Source of the DNA: Deltaproteobacteria bacterium
Lineage (GTDB): Bacteria; Desulfobacterota; DSM-4660; Desulfatiglandales; HGW-15
Reading direction: 5' to 3'
Length of the DNA stretch: 62,954 nt
Assembly: GCA_020060215.1 (NCBI GenBank)
Contig: JAGVAP010000046.1
Coordinates: 1-62,954 of the forward strand
The notes under the pieces are model-generated. The model had not been told where the DNA came from. It did no database searches and was given only the letters and a program-made list of their open reading frames with translations. The position numbers and the translations under genes were made by a program. The stretch's first letter is position 1, and every line of letters starts with the position of its first letter. This document shows positions 23,419 to 33,503 of the stretch, piece by piece.

Positions 23419-24696
23419 GTGACCAACACTCCGCTCATCATGGACAGCCTGCGGTACTGGGTTATCGAGATGCATGTGGACGGGTTCCGGTTCGACCTCG
23501 GCGCAACCCTGGCAAGAGAACTCCATGAGGTAGACAAGCTTTCGGCCTTCTTCGACATCATCCACCAGGACCCGGTGATCTCTCAGGTCAAGCTCATTGC
23601 CGAACCCTGGGATCTGGGCGAAGGAGGTTACCAGGTCGGCAACTTCCCCGTTCTCTGGACGGAGTGGAACGGCGAATATCGAAACGCCATCAGGAGATAC
23701 TGGAGCGGCGATCCGGGACAGATCGGAAGCGTGGCCTACCGCCTCACCGGAAGCAGCGATCTCTATGAGAAGACCGGCCGCCGCCCTTATGCGAGCATCA
23801 ACTTCATCACTGCCCATGACGGTTTCTGCCTGGATGATCTCGTGAGCTACAACTGCAAGCACAATGAGGAAAATCTGGAAGGCAACCGAGACGGCTCAGA
23901 GGACAATCTCAGTTGGAATTGCGGAGTTGAAGGGCCGAGCCCCGACCCAGAAATTCTGGAACTGAGGGAAAGGCAGAAGCGGAACTTTCTCGCAACCCTT
24001 CTCTTCTCCCAAGGCGTGCCGATGATCTTGAGCGGTGACGAGATCATGCACACGAAAAAGGGCAACAACAACACCTATTGTCAGGACAATGAACTGAACT
24101 GGTTGAACTGGAACCTGGACTCATCCAAGTCTCGACTTCTTTCCTTTGTCCGGCTCCTCATCACCATCCGGCAGGAGCACCCGGTTTTTCGCAGGCGGAA
24201 TTTTTTTCGCGGCAGGGCGATGAGGGACCCGAATCTTGCGGACGTGCTGTGGCTGCGACCCGACGGCAAACAGATGAACCGCACGGACTGGACGAATCCT
24301 GAGTCTCGTGCATTTGGGATGATGTTGATCGGGGACGCCATCGATGAATTGGACGAAAGAGGGAACCCGGTCGTCGATGACACCATGCTGCTCGTCCTCA
24401 ACGCCGCACAGTTCGATGTCGAATTCGCGCTCGCTGAGGTGGCAGGCAAGAGAGGAGAATGGGAGATGATTCTGGATACGATCTTCCCCGGCGGCACGAG
24501 GTCATGCCCGCCGCTGAAACCCGGGGGCATCCATCGGATGGCCGCCCGTTCGGTGGCGCTGTTCCGCTTCGTGAGAGAAGGCCAGAGCAGTACAGAGGCG
24601 CCGAGTGCGATATCCCAGTGTAGACTGCCACTCCGGCGCTTTTGGGGGGCCCAGCGCCCCTCTCTCACAACGACGCCGCACCATCGCCCGTCCTAA
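23419..24696 (+). pseudogene. glgX: 5'-truncated glycogen debranching enzyme (GlgX/isoamylase type)
   Basis: About 425 residues corresponding to the C-terminal 60 percent of GlgX: IMDSLRYWVIEMHVDGFRFD (nucleophile region), KLIAEPWDLGEGGYQVGNFP (acid/base Glu), NFITAHDGFCLDDLVSYN (stabilising Asp), MILSGDEIMHTKKGNNNTYC, and a C-terminal beta domain ending ARSVALFRF. Full enzymes have about 700 residues; the CBM48 domain and first half of the barrel are absent, and no start with a ribosome binding site is visible at the break. All three catalytic regions survive, but the barrel is incomplete, so activity is unlikely. The last about 45 residues look non-homologous, suggesting read-through beyond the original end. 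Confidence 0.75.
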
Positions 24697-25052
24697 CTAT
24701 TTCTGATCACTCCCTGAAGAGGTTGTTCGGCTCACAGCCACCGTGCATCCGGAAGCCGGCCCATATGGGTTGGGTATAAGTTTGGGTTCTCGGTCGCCCC
24801 GGCCTTGAAAGGCAATTTGCGATTCTGCCCTATTCATCCTTCGGAAGCCAGAGGAGGTATTGACAAATCAGCAGAGGATGATTAATTTAAGAACTAATTA
24901 AATTCTTACATAATATCAATGGGTTATGCGTTATCAGCTCGTTGCATATCTGTATTCCCCACAGTGAATCTTTCCGGCCATGATCCACAAGATCTTTTTT
25001 TTCTCTCAAACCAAACTTTTCCTGAAACTTTATTGAAGAAAGGAGTTGAGCA
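24697..25052 (+). other. Leader/promoter region of groESL
   Basis: About 355 bp, AT-rich in its second half. It contains a TTGACA promoter (24860-24888) and a leader of about 160 nt. A CTTGAAA-N17-CCCTATT arrangement at 24804-24834 faintly resembles a sigma-32 promoter but its spacing is too long. No CIRCE element was found. Confidence 0.4.
24860..24888 (+). promoter_or_regulatory. Candidate promoter of groESL
   Basis: TTGACA (24860-24865) is followed after 17 bp by TAATTT (24883-24888). It is of the same TTGACA class as the two hsp20 promoters in this cluster. Confidence 0.45.
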
Positions 25053-25343
25053 ATGAACCTAAAACCGTTGAACGACAGAGTGTTGGTACTGAGGACCGCG
25101 GAGGAAGAGAAGACGGCGGGCGGGATCATCATCCCGGACACCGCCAAGGAGAAACCTCAGGAGGGCAAGGTGGTGGCCGCAGGCCCGGGCAAACTGGACG
25201 GAGACGGCAAGAGGATCCCCCTCCAGGTGAAGAAGAATGATCGGGTGTTGTTCGCAAAATATTCGGGAACCGAAATCAAGATCGACGGGGTGGAACATCT
25301 CATCATGCGCGAGGACGATATCCTCGGGATCGTCGAGAAGTGA
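25053..25343 (+). CDS. groES: Co-chaperonin GroES
   Basis: 96 residues with the full GroES pattern: [20 protein letters not shown], the mobile loop [41 protein letters not shown] and EDDILGIVE. It caps the GroEL ring during protein folding. Ribosome binding site AAAGGAG; groEL follows 19 bp downstream. Confidence 0.96.
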   Translation: MNLKPLNDRVLVLRTAEEEKTAGGIIIPDTAKEKPQEGKVVAAGPGKLDGDGKRIPLQVKKNDRVLFAKYSGTEIKIDGVEHLIMREDDILGIVEK

Positions 25344-25359
25344 TCAAGGGAGGTTTTGA

Positions 25360-26991
<1,632 letters not shown>

Positions 26992-27011
26992 CAGAAGATC
27001 GTACGCCGTAT

Positions 27012-27047
27012 GATCGCCCGGGCGCAATTCACTCCGCCCGGGCGATC
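27012..27047. terminator. Strong hairpin after groEL
   Basis: GATCGCCCGGGCG (27012-27024) and CGCCCGGGCGATC (27035-27047) form a perfect 13-bp GC-rich stem with a 10-base loop, 20 bp past the groEL stop. The following T-run is weak (GGTTTTCC), so termination may be partial and expression of the downstream genes could include read-through. Confidence 0.65.
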
Positions 27048-27170
27048 CGTGGTTTTCCCCCGAAAGACAGGATCGAGAAAGGTTGAGGTCCGGGGATGCT
27101 TCAGGCCATTATGAAAGGAGGCCTTAGAATTTTCCTTTCTCGATCGCTTTGATTCTGGACATTTCGGTCA

Positions 27171-28613
27171 ATGGGACGAGATACTCCGGAAGCGGCTGTT
27201 TACAGCCTTTTCATCGAGGAAATCAAGCAGAAGTTCATGGCCGCGGATGCCGACCTGGTGGCCAGGGCGTATGCCTTCTCTAAAGAGAGGGTGCGCGGGG
27301 AGGGATCTGTGCCCTTCCGGGCCGCCGACCTGCTCCTGAAACAGAATGCCGATGCAGTCACCATAGCCTGCGCCCTCTTGGCCCCCATCTTGTGGCAAGG
27401 CCTTGCCAATGTCGTCGAAATCGAAAAACATTTCGGCCGCACGATTGCGGCCGCCCTCCAAGACCTGGATCCCCATTCTGTTCAACGCCACGAAAACCAG
27501 CCATATCGCCGGGAGAACGTCGGATCTCTTCTGGCCTCCATGGGAACCGTTCCACGTAAGACCCTTCTCCTGATCGTCTTTCGCCTGCTGGCGCTGGAGG
27601 AAGCCACCGTTTCCCGAGAGGCGGATGCCGGTCAGATGGCGCGGGAGACCCTCGATTTTTACGTTCCCATTGCCGATCGTTTGAGCCTGGGCGAATTACG
27701 CCGACAGTTGGAGGACGCATCTTTTCAGATCTTGGACTTCCAAGGCTATGCGGATCTGAGGCAGAAACTCATCCCTATCCAGGCCGAAGACGATAAGTGT
27801 CTGTCCATCCTGTTGTCCGTTGTCAGGCGTATGCTGCACAGCAACGGCATAGAAGGCCGCGTCCACGGAAGAACCAAGGGCCTGCACAGTGTCCGCCGCA
27901 AGATGATACGAACCGGCAAGACCCTCGAGCAAATCATGGACCGCGTCGGATTGCGTGTCATCGTGCGATCGGTACCGGATTGCTATGCTGTTCTGGGTTT
28001 GCTGCATTCTCATTTTAAGCCCATACCCGGCACCTTCGACGACTACATCGGGCTGCCCAAGGACAACGGCTACCAGTCTCTGCATACCTGTGTCTATCCC
28101 GTTCGCGAAGTCTCCCGCAAACCCATTGAATTCCAGATTCGCACCGAGCTGATGCACGCCGAGGCAGAACACGGAACGGCCGCGCACTGGCGTTACAAGA
28201 GCGATGCCGAAGTCACGGAGCGCGACCGCCAGCGTGCGCAGTGGATGATGGGCCTCGCGCGTCAGTACGAAGAGTCGGACAGCACGGAGGCGTTCATAGA
28301 TCTTCTCTACCGGCAGGTGTTCCGGGATCATCTGGTGGTTTTCGGCAACGGCGGCCGCATTGTCCGTTTGTTCGAAAGGGCCACGGTCCGAGACTACCTG
28401 AGCATCATCAACATCCGTTTTCCCAGGGGAGCGGCGGTGAGGGTGAACGGTAAGACCGCCGACATGAACCAAATGCTCCGGGACGGTGATTCCATCGAGG
28501 TGCTCGTGGGGGGCGATTCGCCCTCTGGCAGAATCAGCGTCGACCGGTCCCGTCATTGGTTCGATGACCGCGCGGACAGTCATCCCGCGGCCGTCCTGCG
28601 CCGGGAGTCATAA
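27171..28613 (+). CDS. (p)ppGpp synthetase, RelA/SpoT homolog with degenerate hydrolase domain and no C-terminal regulatory domains
   Basis: 480 residues. The N-terminal region (about 1-160) aligns with the HD hydrolase but has lost it: where active enzymes have ALLHDVVED this protein has ACALLAPILWQGLAN, and the preceding metal-binding His is Arg. The synthetase domain (about 190-345) is intact, with GRTKGLHSVRRKM, MDRVGLRVIV, GLPKDNGYQSLHT and EFQIRTELMHAEAEHGTAAHW. A TGS domain (about 375-440) ends the protein; the helical, zinc-finger and ACT/RRM domains of full-length Rel are missing. It is therefore a predicted synthesis-only enzyme. Start ATG 27171 has only a weak ribosome binding site. 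It is followed 14 bp later by the glycosyltransferase gene. Confidence 0.85.
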   Translation: MGRDTPEAAVYSLFIEEIKQKFMAADADLVARAYAFSKERVRGEGSVPFRAADLLLKQNADAVTIACALLAPILWQGLANVVEIEKHFGRTIAAALQDLDPHSVQRHENQPYRRENVGSLLASMGTVPRKTLLLIVFRLLALEEATVSREADAGQMARETLDFYVPIADRLSLGELRRQLEDASFQILDFQGYADLRQKLIPIQAEDDKCLSILLSVVRRMLHSNGIEGRVHGRTKGLHSVRRKMIRTGKTLEQIMDRVGLRVIVRSVPDCYAVLGLLHSHFKPIPGTFDDYIGLPKDNGYQSLHTCVYPVREVSRKPIEFQIRTELMHAEAEHGTAAHWRYKSDAEVTERDRQRAQWMMGLARQYEESDSTEAFIDLLYRQVFRDHLVVFGNGGRIVRLFERATVRDYLSIINIRFPRGAAVRVNGKTADMNQMLRDGDSIEVLVGGDSPSGRISVDRSRHWFDDRADSHPAAVLRRES

Positions 28614-28627
28614 GAGGAGGGCCAGCA

Positions 28628-31108
28628 ATGCCTGCGACCGGTCAGTACCACTCGCATCCTGGCAAAATCGCGTTTATCGGCAACTACCCGCCCCGCCGCT
28701 GCGGCATCGCCACCTTTACCAGCGACCTGCTGACGGCCCTGGTCGAGGAGAACCCTGCCGGGGAATGCTGGGCCGTGGCGATGAACGATGTGCCGGAGGG
28801 ATACCGATATCCCGGCCAGGTTCGCTTCGAGGTGAATCAGAGAATGCTGGGGGAATATCGGCTGGCTGCGGATTTTCTGAATATGAACCGGGTAGAGGTG
28901 GTTTGTCTCCAGCACGAGTTCGGGATCTTCGGAGGTGAGAACGGCGCCCACGTGCTGGATCTGCTTGGCAACCTGCGGATGCCGGTGGTCACTACCCTGC
29001 ATACCGTGCTTCAGTCGCCCTCCAGCGGGCAACTGGCCATTGCCAGGCGGATCGCGCAGCTTTCCGATCGCCTGGTGGTGATGAGCCGGCGGGGAGAGCA
29101 AATCCTTCAGGCGGTCTATGGCGTTCCGCCTGAAAAGATTGCACTGATCCACCACGGAATCCCGGATGTGCCCTTCGTGGACCCCAACTTCTACAAGGAC
29201 CAATATGGAGTCGAAGGCCGTAAGGTGATTCTGACCTTCGGACTGCTTTCGCCCGGTAAGGGCATCGAGACCATGATCGACGCCTTGCCGGAGGTAGTAA
29301 GAGAGCACCCGCAGGCAGTCTACATCGTCTTGGGCGCGACCCATCCCCATGTGAAAAAGGAACATGGCGAGGCTTACCGGTTATCGCTGCAGCGCCGCGC
29401 ACGGGAGATCGGGGTCGGCGATCATCTGATCTTTCATAACCGGTTCGTGGACTTGAAGGAGTTATGTGAATTTCTCGGGGCCGCGGATATCTACGTCACG
29501 CCTTATCTGAACCGGGAGCAGATCGTTTCCGGGACCCTGGCCTATGCGCTGGGCAGCGGAAAGGCGACGGTCTCCACCCCTTACTGGTATGCCGAGGAGA
29601 TGCTCGCCGAAGGCCGGGGCCGGATCGTTCCCTTTCAAGATGCCGCCGCGCTGGCTTCCCACGTGAACGACCTCTTGGCCCAAGAGGTGGAGCGGCACGC
29701 CATGCGCAAGCGTGCCTACACCTTTTGCCGCAGCATGGTCTGGAAAGAGGTGGCACGGCGGTATCTAGAGATTTTCAATCAGGTCAGACAGGAAAGGGAA
29801 AGCATGCCGAGGCCCGTTTTCCGCGCCAAGACCATAGGGGCGGTTCCGCGTGAAATCCCCCAGCCCAGCCTGGATCACATCATCCGGCTTACGGACGATG
29901 TGGGCATCCTGCAGCACGCAAAATTCATCGTTCCGGACCGCTTTCACGGCTACTGCACCGATGACAATGCCAGGGCGCTGATCGCGGTGCTGATGGCTCA
30001 GGACATGATGACCGACAGCGATGTCATTACCAATTTGGCCTGCACCTACATCAGCTTTCTGCACTATGCCTTCAACGAAGAGAACGGCCGTTTCCGTAAT
30101 TTCATGGGCTATGACAGAAGGTGGCTCGAGGATGCGGGGTCTGAGGATAGCCATGGACGGGCCACCTGGGGGTTGGGTAAGGCGGTGGCTCTGGCCGAAT
30201 CGGAAGAGACCCGGGCCGCGGCTCAGGGGGTGTTTGAAAAGGCACTGCCCCCTTTGGCGGAGTTCGATTCACCAAGGGCGTGGGCCTTTGCCCTCGTCGG
30301 CATCCATGGGTACCTGAGCAGGTTCGGAGGCGACAGCAAGGTACGGCGTATCCGGGAACAGTTGGCCGGTAAACTGATGCAACTGTACCGAACAAATGCG
30401 AACGACGAGTGGCCTTGGATCGAAGACCGGGTGACTTATGCCAATGGGAAGATCTCCCAGGCCCTCATCATGTCGGGCGCTTCGCTGGGCGATGAAGAGA
30501 TGCTCAAAGCCGGGTTCCGCTCCCTGGAATGGCTCCTGGGACTGCAGACCGACACCAAAGGCCATTTCGTTCCGGTGGGCAACAACGGCTGGTATCTGCG
30601 GGGCGGCACAAAGGCACGGTTCGATCAACAGCCCATCGAGGCGTTGCACATGATCGAGGCCTGCCGCGAGGCCTACGACATCACCAACGATGCAGGGTGG
30701 CTCACCTATGCCCAGCGTTGCCTGGAATGGTTCCTCGGGCGAAATGATCTGAATGCGCCCCTGTACGATCATAAATCCGGCGGCTGTTGCGACGGACTGC
30801 AGGCGGACGGCCCCAACCGCAACCAGGGTGCGGAATCGACCCTGGTCTGTTTCCTTTCACTGCTCAATCTGAACCAGTTGCGGAGCCGTCAGATCGAGGT
30901 GGAGGCAACGTCAATAACGGATCTGAAATGTCCCCGGGAGATGCCGCGCATGGCCAATGAACCCATCGTCATGTCTTCACCTGTCCTGCCCGACCGTGAG
31001 GCATCGCCGCCCTCTCGCGGCGCGGAGAAGCGGGGAGTTCAACTAACCCATGAGCTTGGAAACGAAAGGAAGCAGGAGAATGGATCCTTTGATTTTCAGG
31101 GAATATGA
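28628..31108 (+). CDS. GT4 glycosyltransferase fused to an (alpha/alpha)-barrel glycan-active-like domain
   Basis: 826 residues. The first about 390 form a GT-B glycosyltransferase of family 4: NYPPRRCGIATFTSDLL near the start, LIHHGIPDVPFVD, LTFGLLSPGKGIETMIDALP, and the donor-binding EX7E-like region YLNREQIVSGTLAYALGSG. From about 410 to 760 there is a separate helical-repeat domain with RFHGYCTDDNARALIAVLM, RRWLEDAGSEDSHGRATWGL, DEWPWIEDRVTYANGKISQA and FDQQPIEALHMIEACREAY, which looks like a six-hairpin glycosidase-type toroid. Ribosome binding site GAGGAGGG. Neighbouring PMM, GMP and GH130 genes suggest GDP-mannose as donor. The last 29 bp overlap the PMM gene. Confidence 0.82.
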   Translation: MPATGQYHSHPGKIAFIGNYPPRRCGIATFTSDLLTALVEENPAGECWAVAMNDVPEGYRYPGQVRFEVNQRMLGEYRLAADFLNMNRVEVVCLQHEFGIFGGENGAHVLDLLGNLRMPVVTTLHTVLQSPSSGQLAIARRIAQLSDRLVVMSRRGEQILQAVYGVPPEKIALIHHGIPDVPFVDPNFYKDQYGVEGRKVILTFGLLSPGKGIETMIDALPEVVREHPQAVYIVLGATHPHVKKEHGEAYRLSLQRRAREIGVGDHLIFHNRFVDLKELCEFLGAADIYVTPYLNREQIVSGTLAYALGSGKATVSTPYWYAEEMLAEGRGRIVPFQDAAALASHVNDLLAQEVERHAMRKRAYTFCRSMVWKEVARRYLEIFNQVRQERESMPRPVFRAKTIGAVPREIPQPSLDHIIRLTDDVGILQHAKFIVPDRFHGYCTDDNARALIAVLMAQDMMTDSDVITNLACTYISFLHYAFNEENGRFRNFMGYDRRWLEDAGSEDSHGRATWGLGKAVALAESEETRAAAQGVFEKALPPLAEFDSPRAWAFALVGIHGYLSRFGGDSKVRRIREQLAGKLMQLYRTNANDEWPWIEDRVTYANGKISQALIMSGASLGDEEMLKAGFRSLEWLLGLQTDTKGHFVPVGNNGWYLRGGTKARFDQQPIEALHMIEACREAYDITNDAGWLTYAQRCLEWFLGRNDLNAPLYDHKSGGCCDGLQADGPNRNQGAESTLVCFLSLLNLNQLRSRQIEVEATSITDLKCPREMPRMANEPIVMSSPVLPDREASPPSRGAEKRGVQLTHELGNERKQENGSFDFQGI

Positions 31109-32435
31109 CATCCGCGGTGTGGTGGAGAGGGATTTCAACCTTGCCGATGTCGAGAAGATCGGCCGGGCTTATGCAACGTACCTTGCCGAGCAAGGCGGGA
31201 GGACGTGCGCTGTAGGACGGGATTGCCGTTTGAGCTCAGAGGAGATCGAGGGTGCTTTGATCAAGGGTATGAGGAGAGGAGGTGCGGATGTAACCGACCT
31301 GGGACTGTGCCCCACGCCTGCCCTGTATTTTTCATTGCACCACCTAAAGGTGGATGGCGGGGTGATGATCACGGCGAGCCATAACCCTCCCGAGTACAAC
31401 GGGTTCAAGATCTGCGTGGGTCCGGAGACGATTTTCGGCAGCGAGATACAAAAGATACGAAAAATCATTGAATCCGGGGAGTATTCCACAGGGCGCGGCT
31501 CCCTGTCCGAGCATGCGATCCTGAAAGAATATTGCCGACACCTGGCGGACAATGTCCGTTTGGAGCGCCCCCTCTTTATGGCGGTGGACGCCGGTAACGG
31601 CACCGGCGGCCTGGCGGCCGGTCCTCTTCTGAAAAGCCTGAAGTGCGAGCCGCTGGAGTTGTTCATGGACCCGGACGGCACCTTCCCGAATCACGTACCC
31701 GATCCGGCCGTGCCGCGCAACCTGGAGTCTCTTTCCCGCATAGTGGTCGACAAGGGATTGGAAGTGGGGCTTGCGTTTGACGGAGACGCTGATCGTCTGG
31801 GCGTCGTGGACGAAACAGGGCAAATCATCTGGGGCGACATGCTCATGATCATCTTTGCCAGGGAAATTCTGAAGAACCATCCTGGGGCTGTCTTCATTGG
31901 GGACGTCAAGTGTTCTCAGGTGATGTTCGACGACATCAAGGCCGGCGGCGGAAAGCCGATCATGTGGAAGACGGGGCATTCCCTGATAAAGCGGAAATTG
32001 AAAGAGGAAAAGGCGCTCCTGGCCGGTGAGATGAGCGGGCACCTGTTCTTCGCAGACCGGTACTTCGGTTATGACGATGCCATTTACGCGGCGTGCAGGT
32101 TGCTGGAGCTCCTTTCCAGGGGAAAAACGCCTCTCAGCAGGCATCTCGCGGACCTGCCAAAGATCTGTAACACACCGGAGATCAGAGTCCATTGTCCGGA
32201 ACATCAGAAATTCAGGGTGGTGGAGAGGGCAAAAGAGATCTTGAGAAAAGATGCGCAGGTGATCGATATTGACGGCGTTCGCATTCTCTTTCCGGACGGA
32301 TGGGGGCTGGTTCGAGCCAGCAATACCGGTCCCGTCCTCGTGCTGCGGTTTGAAGCGCAGAGTGAATCGAGACTCAGGGCGATACAGGAATACGTTGAAG
32401 GAGTTGTTGCGAAGGCCAAGACAGAACTGAGCTGA
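31080..32435 (+). CDS. Phosphomannomutase/phosphoglucomutase
   Basis: ATG 31080 follows AGGAAGCAGGAGA; this yields about 451 residues starting MDPLIFREYDIRGVVERDFN, the exact family N-terminus. Active-site phosphoserine S100 lies in TASHNPPEYNGFK, the metal-binding loop is FDGDADRLGVVD (about 234-245), the sugar-specificity loop is GEMSGHLFF and the phosphate loop RASNTGP. It interconverts mannose-6-phosphate (or glucose-6-phosphate) and the 1-phosphate, feeding the guanylyltransferase three genes on. Confidence 0.92.
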   Translation: MDPLIFREYDIRGVVERDFNLADVEKIGRAYATYLAEQGGRTCAVGRDCRLSSEEIEGALIKGMRRGGADVTDLGLCPTPALYFSLHHLKVDGGVMITASHNPPEYNGFKICVGPETIFGSEIQKIRKIIESGEYSTGRGSLSEHAILKEYCRHLADNVRLERPLFMAVDAGNGTGGLAAGPLLKSLKCEPLELFMDPDGTFPNHVPDPAVPRNLESLSRIVVDKGLEVGLAFDGDADRLGVVDETGQIIWGDMLMIIFAREILKNHPGAVFIGDVKCSQVMFDDIKAGGGKPIMWKTGHSLIKRKLKEEKALLAGEMSGHLFFADRYFGYDDAIYAACRLLELLSRGKTPLSRHLADLPKICNTPEIRVHCPEHQKFRVVERAKEILRKDAQVIDIDGVRILFPDGWGLVRASNTGPVLVLRFEAQSESRLRAIQEYVEGVVAKAKTELS

Positions 32436-32480
32436 CCCTGGAGGACACTTGCGGACCAACGTGTGGAGGAATGTTTTCGT

Positions 32481-33440
32481 ATGTCTGATTATCGGTTTAA
32501 CGAACTCTTTACGCGATACCATGGGAACCCCATCATCGGGGCATGGGACATCCCTTACCAGGCCAATTCGGTCTTCAACGCGGGAGCGACCAAGATAGGG
32601 GACGAGACCCTGCTTCTCATGAGGGTCGAAGATCGGCGAGGCATGTCCCACCTCACCGTTGGAAGGAGCAAGGACGGAGTCACCAACTGGAAGATCGACC
32701 CTGCACCAACCATGTATCCCGCCCCAAAAACCAACCCTGAAGAGATCTGGGGCATCGAAGATCCCAGGATCACCTTCATAGAGGAAGAAAACCTGTGGGT
32801 GATCGTCTATGTTTCCTACTCCAAAGGAGGCCCTCTCGTATCGCTTGCCACAACCACGGACTTCAAGAGCTTCGAGCGAAAAGGGGTGGTAATGCCTCCC
32901 GAGGACAAAGATGCAGCCATTTTCCCGGTCCGTTTTAACGGCCGCTGGGCCATGCTCCACAGGCCGGTGCCCTCCTTTGCCAACGTAGGCGCACATATCT
33001 GGATTTCTTTCAGCCCTGACATGAAACACTGGGGCGATCACCAGATTGTCATCCCCTCCCGCAGGGGCTCCTGGTGGGATGCCAACAAGATCGGCCTTTC
33101 GCCCCCGCCTCTGAGGACGGATAAAGGCTGGCTCATCCTGTACCATGGGGTACGGATGACAGCGAGCGGATGTCTTTACAGACTGGGCCTGGGACTACTC
33201 GACCTCGAGAACCCGACCAGGCTCCTCGCCCGTTCGGACGAATGGGTGTTTGCCCCACAGGAGGATTACGAGATCCAGGGCGACGTGGATAAAGTGGTCT
33301 TTCCCTGCGGGTGGGTATCCGAAGGAGACGATCTCCGCCTTTACTACGGCGGCGCGGATAAACGCATAGCCCTGGCCACGGCACGCATATCGGAAATGCT
33401 GGAATGGCTGGGGATTCACAACCGGATGGAAGAGGAATAG
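32481..33440 (+). CDS. GH130-family beta-mannoside phosphorylase/hydrolase
   Basis: 319 residues from ATG 32481 (GGAGGA 10 bp upstream). The five-bladed propeller of GH130 is indicated by the repeated blade motifs NPIIGAWDIPYQANSVFNAG, LLMRVEDRRGMSHL, IWGIEDPRITFIEEENLWVI (conserved Asp in EDPR), AIFPVRFNGRWAMLHRP, LILYHGVRMTASGCLYRLG and RLYYGGADKRIALA. Characterised GH130 members cleave beta-mannosides by phosphorolysis to mannose-1-phosphate, or hydrolyse beta-1,2-mannosides. In this operon the product could re-enter the GDP-mannose pathway. Substrate linkage cannot be told from sequence. Confidence 0.88.
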   Translation: MSDYRFNELFTRYHGNPIIGAWDIPYQANSVFNAGATKIGDETLLLMRVEDRRGMSHLTVGRSKDGVTNWKIDPAPTMYPAPKTNPEEIWGIEDPRITFIEEENLWVIVYVSYSKGGPLVSLATTTDFKSFERKGVVMPPEDKDAAIFPVRFNGRWAMLHRPVPSFANVGAHIWISFSPDMKHWGDHQIVIPSRRGSWWDANKIGLSPPPLRTDKGWLILYHGVRMTASGCLYRLGLGLLDLENPTRLLARSDEWVFAPQEDYEIQGDVDKVVFPCGWVSEGDDLRLYYGGADKRIALATARISEMLEWLGIHNRMEEE

Positions 33441-33503
33441 CAACAGGAGAATTGCCATGCTCTCTCCCTGGGGTGGGTGAATGCAGGAAGGGGACGTGAT
33501 GAC

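Noticed and set aside
24804..24834. Possible sigma-32 promoter CTTGAAA-N17-CCCTATT upstream of groESL
   Set aside because: The spacer is 3-4 bp too long and the -10 is poor; the TTGACA promoter at 24860 is closer and better.
24697..25052. CIRCE (HrcA) operator before groES
   Set aside because: No TTAGCACTC-N9-GAGTGCTAA-like inverted repeat could be found in this stretch.
31344..33146. A 600-residue minus-strand frame across the PMM and GH130 genes
   Set aside because: It spans two clear plus-strand genes and their junction and shows no recognisable motif; a codon-bias artefact.
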